A DNA stretch of 47,580 nucleotides from an uncultured Rhodobacterales bacterium. GTDB taxonomy: Bacteria; Pseudomonadota; Alphaproteobacteria; Rhodobacterales; Rhodobacteraceae. Shown one piece after another: positions 43,338 to 47,580 of this stretch. The position numbers and the translations under genes are program-made. The DNA lies in assembly GCA_903845215.1 (NCBI GenBank), contig CAIMWI010000033.1:1-47580 (forward strand), read 5' to 3'. Under the pieces are notes generated by a model. The model was given only the letters and a program-made list of their open reading frames with translations, searched no databases and was not told where the DNA came from. Within the stretch, counting starts at the first letter, position 1. Every line of letters starts with the position of its first letter.

Positions 43338-44182
43338 GGGCAGCCTTGGGCCGCCATGGCCGCTTGGGCTGCAGTTTGATCTGCAGAACCCGGGAAGCGC
43401 TTGCCCACTTCGGCCAATGTAACGCAGGCTTCGGGGCCTTGGCCCAGTTTGCCCAAGGCTTGGCCCAGTTTCACAAGCGATTGTCCGGCGAGTGGCCCCG
43501 TTTGGCTGGCCGAAAATGCATCAAGATAGGCGCGTGCTGCCCCGGCGGTGTCGCCCGCTGTGGTCAGCGCATCGCCGCGATACATATCGGCTTGCGGCAC
43601 CAAAGGGCCGCCCGGATAGGCTTGGGCATAGGTCTTAAACAGGTCGGCGGCGCCAAGGAAATCGCCTGAATCGAGCAGTGCCTTTGCCCGGTCGAAATCT
43701 GCTTTTTCGTTGAGCGCAAGTTCAACCCCATCTGTTGCGGCAGGCGCAGGTGGCGTTTCGATGGCAGTCAGGGCGGGGTCTGGCGCAGCAGGGGCCGTGG
43801 CCCCCGACGCCAATGCGCCCAAATTGGGCGTCACGGGCAGGGTTGAAGGATCACAGCCTTTGGTCACCTCGCACAGGCGAAATTCGATATCGCCAATTCG
43901 GTTGGTTCCATCGTTTACCACCGCATTCAGCTTGAATTCGACCTCTTCGGTTTTGGCCGTCAACTTGGTCAGCGCCGCCTCGATTGCATCAAGGCGTTGC
44001 AGGGCGTCCCCCCCCGCGCTGCCATTGGCGGCAGCGCCGGAGGTGACAAGCTCTTGCTTCAAGCTTAGGAACTGAGCAGCCAGTTGCGCCAGCTCTGCCT
44101 TAACATCAGCCAGCGACTGCGCATCCTGCGCCAAAGCGGGTAGGGGCAGCAGCAAAGTGAGGGCAAATAGCCAGCGCATCAT
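43334..44182 (-). CDS. cpoB: Tol-Pal system protein CpoB (YbgF)
   Basis: A 282-residue periplasmic protein. The signal peptide ends near LPLPALAQ (about residue 19). A coiled-coil N-terminal part (about 20-95) and an Ala/Pro-rich linker (about 115-150) follow. Then come TPR-like helices (from about 160), starting KADFDRAKALLDSGDFLGAADLFKTYAQAYPGG when read across short segments. CpoB couples septal peptidoglycan synthesis to outer-membrane constriction. AAGGA precedes tandem ATG codons. Its stop codon overlaps the start of tilS. Confidence 0.88.
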   Translation of the reverse strand: MMRWLFALTLLLPLPALAQDAQSLADVKAELAQLAAQFLSLKQELVTSGAAANGSAGGDALQRLDAIEAALTKLTAKTEEVEFKLNAVVNDGTNRIGDIEFRLCEVTKGCDPSTLPVTPNLGALASGATAPAAPDPALTAIETPPAPAATDGVELALNEKADFDRAKALLDSGDFLGAADLFKTYAQAYPGGPLVPQADMYRGDALTTAGDTAGAARAYLDAFSASQTGPLAGQSLVKLGQALGKLGQGPEACVTLAEVGKRFPGSADQTAAQAAMAAQGCP

Positions 44183-44194
44183 GTCAAGCTTTCC

Positions 44195-44731
44195 TTATTT
44201 CATCGACAAGACGGTCACAGCACGGCGATTTTGCGCGTAGCAGCTTTCGTCCGAGCAGACCGAAATCGGGCGTTCCTTCCCGTAAGATACGGTCTGGATC
44301 CGCGCGCCAGAAATGCCTTGCGCGATCAGATAGTTCTTGACCGCGTCGGCACGGCGCGCGCCCAAAGCGATGTTATATTCGCGCGTGCCTTGTTCGTCTG
44401 CGTGACCCTCGACGATGATTGCATAGTCAGGGTTGGTTTGCAGCCACTGGGCCTGCCCGTTCAAAATCACGCGGGCCTCTTCGGTCACTGTGGATTGATC
44501 CACCACAAACAGAACGCGGTCGCCCACTGTTTGGTTGAAATAGGCAACCGAGGTCGGGTTTGACGGATCGCCAAGGCCCGAAGTGGTCACACCATTTGCC
44601 CCAAGACCGCCCGCCCCGCCGTTGGCACCAAGATCGCCATCTTTGAAACGATCGGGGTTGCGGCAGGCCGACAAAGCTAGGGCAGAAACGATCAAAAGCA
44701 CTTTAACGGGTAGGGCAAAACGCGAAGTCAT
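44195..44731 (-). CDS. pal: Peptidoglycan-associated lipoprotein Pal
   Basis: A 178-residue outer-membrane lipoprotein. The lipobox LSAC at 20-23 follows a hydrophobic signal segment. A Gly/Asn-rich linker leads to an OmpA-like peptidoglycan-binding domain (about 70-178), with VEGHADEQGTREYNIALGARRADAVKNYL as the hallmark in short segments. Pal ties the outer membrane to the cell wall and binds TolB. The start is set at ATG 44731, with GAGG nine bases upstream; the ATG at 44746 is less likely. It lies between tolB and cpoB. Confidence 0.93.
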   Translation of the reverse strand: MTSRFALPVKVLLIVSALALSACRNPDRFKDGDLGANGGAGGLGANGVTTSGLGDPSNPTSVAYFNQTVGDRVLFVVDQSTVTEEARVILNGQAQWLQTNPDYAIIVEGHADEQGTREYNIALGARRADAVKNYLIAQGISGARIQTVSYGKERPISVCSDESCYAQNRRAVTVLSMK

Positions 44732-44811
44732 GGGGGATTTCCTCATTTTTGATGGCTCGATTTGGAAGGCATAGCAGCTTTTCAGCGGTCTGTTAACCGC
44801 CTGTGTCATGG

Positions 44812-46146
44812 TTAGGGCAGAAGGGGCGACCATGCCGGGTCAGAGGCCGGTCCAGGGGTGGGGACTTGATGGAGATTGCGGCCGGAAACGTCGACGGAAA
44901 ACAGCGTCGCCGAGCCTGTCGCTCCTTCGCTTTCGCGGGTGAACATCAAGACACGGCCGTTGGGGGCCCATGTCGGGCCTTCGTCCAGGAAAGACGCAGT
45001 CAGCAGACGTTCTTCGGTGCTGTCAGAGCGGATCACGCCGATGTAGAACCGCCCGTCTGCCATTTTGGTGAAGGCGATCAGGTCGCCGCGCGGGCTCCAG
45101 ACCGGCGTGCCGTATCTGCCCTTGCCCGAAGAAACCCGGGTCGGCTCTCCTCCGCTGGCGGGCATCACATAGATTTGCTGGGCACCTGACCGGTCACTTT
45201 CAAACACGATCTGGCTGCCATCGGGGCTGAACGAGGGGGCCGTTTCGATCGAGGGAGAATTCGTCAGTTGGGTCAAAGCACCGCTGTCTATATCAAGCGT
45301 GTAAAGATCAGAGTTCCCGTCGCGTTCCAAGCTGAACACCACAGTGCGCCCATCGGGGGCAAAACGTGGGGCGAAGGTCATGGATCCGGGTTGTTCATCT
45401 AACACCCGCGTCGACAGATCCGACATGTTCATCACATAGATGCGCGGAAATCCCGTGGCGTAAGAGGTGAACAGCATCCGGTCGCCATTGGGCGAAAAAC
45501 GCGGGGCCAAAACGATCGAGGCGCTGTCGGTCAGATATCGCACATTGGCGCCATCATAATCCATCAAGGCCAACCGCTTTTGCCGTGCGTCCTTGGGCCC
45601 GCTTTCCGATACAAAGGCGACAAAACTGTCAAAATAAGGCCCTTCGCCGGTGATCCGGCTATAAGCGGCATCTGCCACCTTATGCGCCATGCGCCGCCAG
45701 ATGCTGGATGGGCCGCTGAATTTCAATCCCTCGCCCAAAGCCTGACCAGAGGCAACGTCGAACAATTTGAACTTAACCGTCAGCACCCCCCCCGAAGCTT
45801 CCACCGCCCCCGTGATCAGCACCTGCGCATTGATCGCTTGCCAATCGGCATAGGCGATAGGTGCCTTAAAATCCGAAATGCCGCTGATATAGGCGGCTGC
45901 AGGGATCTCTCTGAAAAGCCCTGTGCCCGTCAGATCATCGGCCACCACGCGCGCCAAATCACGGGCAAATTGCGCGGCCTCGGCGTTTTCGGCCACGAAA
46001 TCGGGCACCGCATAGGGCATGGGTTCGATCACCGGATCAGAAAAGGTGATGTGCGGTTCGGTCTGTGCGGCCAGTTGGGCTGACGTTAGGCCCAAACACA
46101 AAGCGGCAAGGCCGAGCAGGCGGGTCAGGGAATGGCTTAGGGTCAT
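44812..46146 (-). CDS. tolB: Tol-Pal system beta-propeller protein TolB
   Basis: A 444-residue periplasmic protein. The signal peptide ends near TSAQLAAQ, an alpha/beta N-terminal domain follows (about 30-160), then a six-bladed propeller of repeated [14 protein letters not shown] strands (about 190-430). TolB links Pal with TolA in the envelope energy-transfer system. GAGGA precedes the ATG at 46146. Gaps to tolA (34 bp) and pal (80 bp) are short, and all genes run the same way. Confidence 0.95.
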   Translation of the reverse strand: MTLSHSLTRLLGLAALCLGLTSAQLAAQTEPHITFSDPVIEPMPYAVPDFVAENAEAAQFARDLARVVADDLTGTGLFREIPAAAYISGISDFKAPIAYADWQAINAQVLITGAVEASGGVLTVKFKLFDVASGQALGEGLKFSGPSSIWRRMAHKVADAAYSRITGEGPYFDSFVAFVSESGPKDARQKRLALMDYDGANVRYLTDSASIVLAPRFSPNGDRMLFTSYATGFPRIYVMNMSDLSTRVLDEQPGSMTFAPRFAPDGRTVVFSLERDGNSDLYTLDIDSGALTQLTNSPSIETAPSFSPDGSQIVFESDRSGAQQIYVMPASGGEPTRVSSGKGRYGTPVWSPRGDLIAFTKMADGRFYIGVIRSDSTEERLLTASFLDEGPTWAPNGRVLMFTRESEGATGSATLFSVDVSGRNLHQVPTPGPASDPAWSPLLP

Positions 46147-46180
46147 TCGGTCCTCGTCAGGGGAAAAAAGGGGGTGGGCA

Positions 46181-47335
46181 TCAACGTAGACGCCCTTGGC
46201 TGGTGTCAAACGTGAAGAGCATTGATTTCCAAGTCTCGTATTTATCCGCAGGCAGGCCAAGGCCCTTTGATGCGCCACGCATCACGGCGCGTTTGGCAGC
46301 TTCAAAGGCCTGTTGGGCCGCTTCGGCTGTACCACCGGCGAACTCGACCATTTCAACCGACAGGACCGTTTGATCCTCTGAGAACTGGACACGCATGGTT
46401 ACGGTCACACGGCTGGCCTCGGTCGACAAAGAGCCGATGTTCCAAAGGGGGCCGATGATGCGGCGCAGATTGTCGACCTCGCCGGAATTCAGCGCAGCGC
46501 CAATCGGCTGATCGCCAGTGCCGCCGCTGCCGGTTTGGGAGGGTGCGGGCGTTGTGGCGGCTGCCTCTTGCGAAGTGGCATCGGCCAAAGCGGCGTCGAT
46601 TGCGGCCTGATCGGCGGCTGACGTGTCGGTTGCCGCTGGATCGGGCGCTGGTTCGGCTGTTTGGGTTTCTTCAGGCGGCGTTTCAAGGGTCTTGGGCCGT
46701 GTGGGCGGGCGTGGGCTGGTGGTGGGGGCCAGTTGCGGGGCGATGTCTTCGGCAGGTTTGGCATCTGGCGTCACGGCTGTCACCGTCTTTTCTGGGGCGG
46801 CGGCGGGCTGTTCGGGCACCGGCGTGCTATCAGGGCTGGGCGTATCCGTTTGCTCTGGGGTCGCCGCATCGGCGGTTTTGGGCTGATCGGTTGCCTCAAC
46901 CGGGGTCGAGGCGATGCGTTCGGCTGTGTCGGGGACCGGCGCTTTGTCGGTTGGCTGCACCGGAATGGGCTGCGGCGTGTCGGACGGCGGTGCCACGGGT
47001 GGCGGTTCTGGCGGCGGGGCTTCGTCGGGCGTGGGGGCAGGGTCTGGCGTGGGCAAGGGTTCGGGTTCGACCGGCTTGGGCGGAGGAGGTGCGGTGGGCG
47101 CAGGTGTGGGTTGCGGGGCCGTGGTTGCGGCGGGTTGCGGCGTGGGCACGGGGGCCGTGTCATCGACCTTGGGGGCCGCCGCGTTCATAGCATCAAACTC
47201 GGATGTGCTGATCAATGACACCTGCGCCACGGGTACATCGGGGTATTTGCTGGCCCAAGTGAACCAACCGCCCAAAAGCGCCCATAGCACCAGCCCCAGA
47301 TGCCCGAGACCCGAGATGAGAAGGCCCTTGTTCAT
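46181..47335 (-). CDS. tolA: TolA/TonB-like envelope protein TolA
   Basis: A 384-residue protein. One membrane span (about 4-28) anchors it in the inner membrane. A long periplasmic spacer (about 50-280) is very rich in Pro, Ala, Thr and acidic residues, instead of the Ala/Lys coiled coil of enteric TolA. The C-terminal domain (about 290-384) has the TolA/TonB C fold ([15 protein letters not shown] and [11 protein letters not shown]). It transmits energy from TolQR to Pal. The Pro-rich composition explains the high G on the plus strand and the many antisense open frames here. Confidence 0.88.
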   Translation of the reverse strand: MNKGLLISGLGHLGLVLWALLGGWFTWASKYPDVPVAQVSLISTSEFDAMNAAAPKVDDTAPVPTPQPAATTAPQPTPAPTAPPPPKPVEPEPLPTPDPAPTPDEAPPPEPPPVAPPSDTPQPIPVQPTDKAPVPDTAERIASTPVEATDQPKTADAATPEQTDTPSPDSTPVPEQPAAAPEKTVTAVTPDAKPAEDIAPQLAPTTSPRPPTRPKTLETPPEETQTAEPAPDPAATDTSAADQAAIDAALADATSQEAAATTPAPSQTGSGGTGDQPIGAALNSGEVDNLRRIIGPLWNIGSLSTEASRVTVTMRVQFSEDQTVLSVEMVEFAGGTAEAAQQAFEAAKRAVMRGASKGLGLPADKYETWKSMLFTFDTSQGRLR

Positions 47336-47343
47336 GCGTGGCC

Positions 47344-47580
47344 CTAGTTGTTGCCGTCGAAACTGGGCCCGCCAGGATCGGTCACAAGCCCGATGTTGTT
47401 AAAGCCACCCGCGTTCAAAGCACCCATCACCTGCGCCACGCGCGCATAAGTCACAGCTCCGTCGGCACGCACAAAGACCTTGTCGGACTTGCGCTCTGCC
47501 GCGATGGCTTTCAGCTTGGGGATCAGTTCGTCATCGTTGACTTCTGTGGTCTGGATCATCACCAACCCCTCCGCCGTGAG
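47344..47580 (-). CDS. tolR: TolR/ExbD-family protein, 5' end outside the window
   Basis: The last 78 codons of TolR are visible; the frame is open to the window edge. The periplasmic domain ends ...ALNAGGFNNIGLVTDPGGPSFDGNN and shows the TolR/ExbD features LTAEGLVMIQTTEVNDDELIPKL and VFVRADGAVTYARVAQVM in short segments. TolR with TolQ uses the proton gradient to drive TolA. It lies eight bases before tolA, so translation is continuous through the operon. tolQ should lie just beyond. Confidence 0.9.
   Translation of the reverse strand, partial: LTAEGLVMIQTTEVNDDELIPKLKAIAAERKSDKVFVRADGAVTYARVAQVMGALNAGGFNNIGLVTDPGGPSFDGNN

Noticed and set aside
46543..47218. Plus-strand Arg/Trp/Gly-rich frames opposite tolA
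   Set aside because: They are the complement of Pro/Ala codons in the TolA spacer; low-complexity artefacts.
1..47580. CRISPR arrays, phage or toxin-antitoxin and defence modules
   Set aside because: No regularly spaced repeats, phage structural genes, or recognisable defence or toxin genes were found on either strand.

Overview
The window looks like chromosomal DNA from an alphaproteobacterium of the Rhodobacterales (Rhodobacteraceae). The evidence is the high GC content, a class I lysyl-tRNA synthetase, the order tolR-tolA-tolB-pal-cpoB-tilS-ftsH, a form II cox cluster, a frc-type fructose operon, and GC-rich repeats built round GCCCAAATACTCC that I associate with this family. No plasmid, phage, CRISPR array or rRNA gene is visible. 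The only mobile-type gene is a single-domain REP-associated tyrosine transposase. All calls come from reading the sequence; no database search was run.

Left part (0-13.5 kb). A tRNA-Thr(CGT) with a good promoter is followed by a minus-strand operon coxG-coxS-coxL-coxM. It encodes a form II (AYRGAGR) molybdenum hydroxylase, with a cluster of CGCAATTTTGC palindromes upstream. Next come a DUF4864 protein, lysK, terB, dacB, nadD and ettA. A REP/RAYT unit follows, in which both flanking genes take their stop codons from the repeats. Then come uspA with an FNR-type box and the cold-shock gene cspA.

Central part (13.5-25.2 kb). This is a scavenging island. It holds an HSL-type esterase coupled to a class II aldolase, an oligopeptide-type ABC importer (binding protein, two permeases, fused double ATPase) with a trailing phosphodiesterase, a CocE/S15 hydrolase, and a divergent choline-sulfatase (betC). 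Convergent gene pairs at its two edges are separated by paired palindromes of one family, with TTTTC-GCA/TGC-GAAAA cores.

Fructose region (25.2-30.7 kb). A ROK repressor and a FucU/RbsD mutarotase run left, and frcB-frcC-frcA-frcK run right. A 19-bp palindrome in the divergent promoter is the likely operator. The last three genes overlap by ATGA and are probably translationally coupled.

Right part (30.7-47.6 kb). A DMT permease, adenine deaminase, an Lhr-type helicase with the phosphoesterase PdeM, folD and fhs (one-carbon metabolism), a MOSC protein, then ftsH, tilS and the Tol-Pal envelope operon, with tolR cut by the window edge. Several strong intrinsic terminators define the units.

I did not find a clearly new multi-gene system. 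The most unusual material is the repeat biology: repeats supplying stop codons, a repeat translated in frame inside a hydrolase, and a repeat supplying the ribosome binding site of pdeM. The four-hydrolase island round a peptide importer is the next most interesting item.
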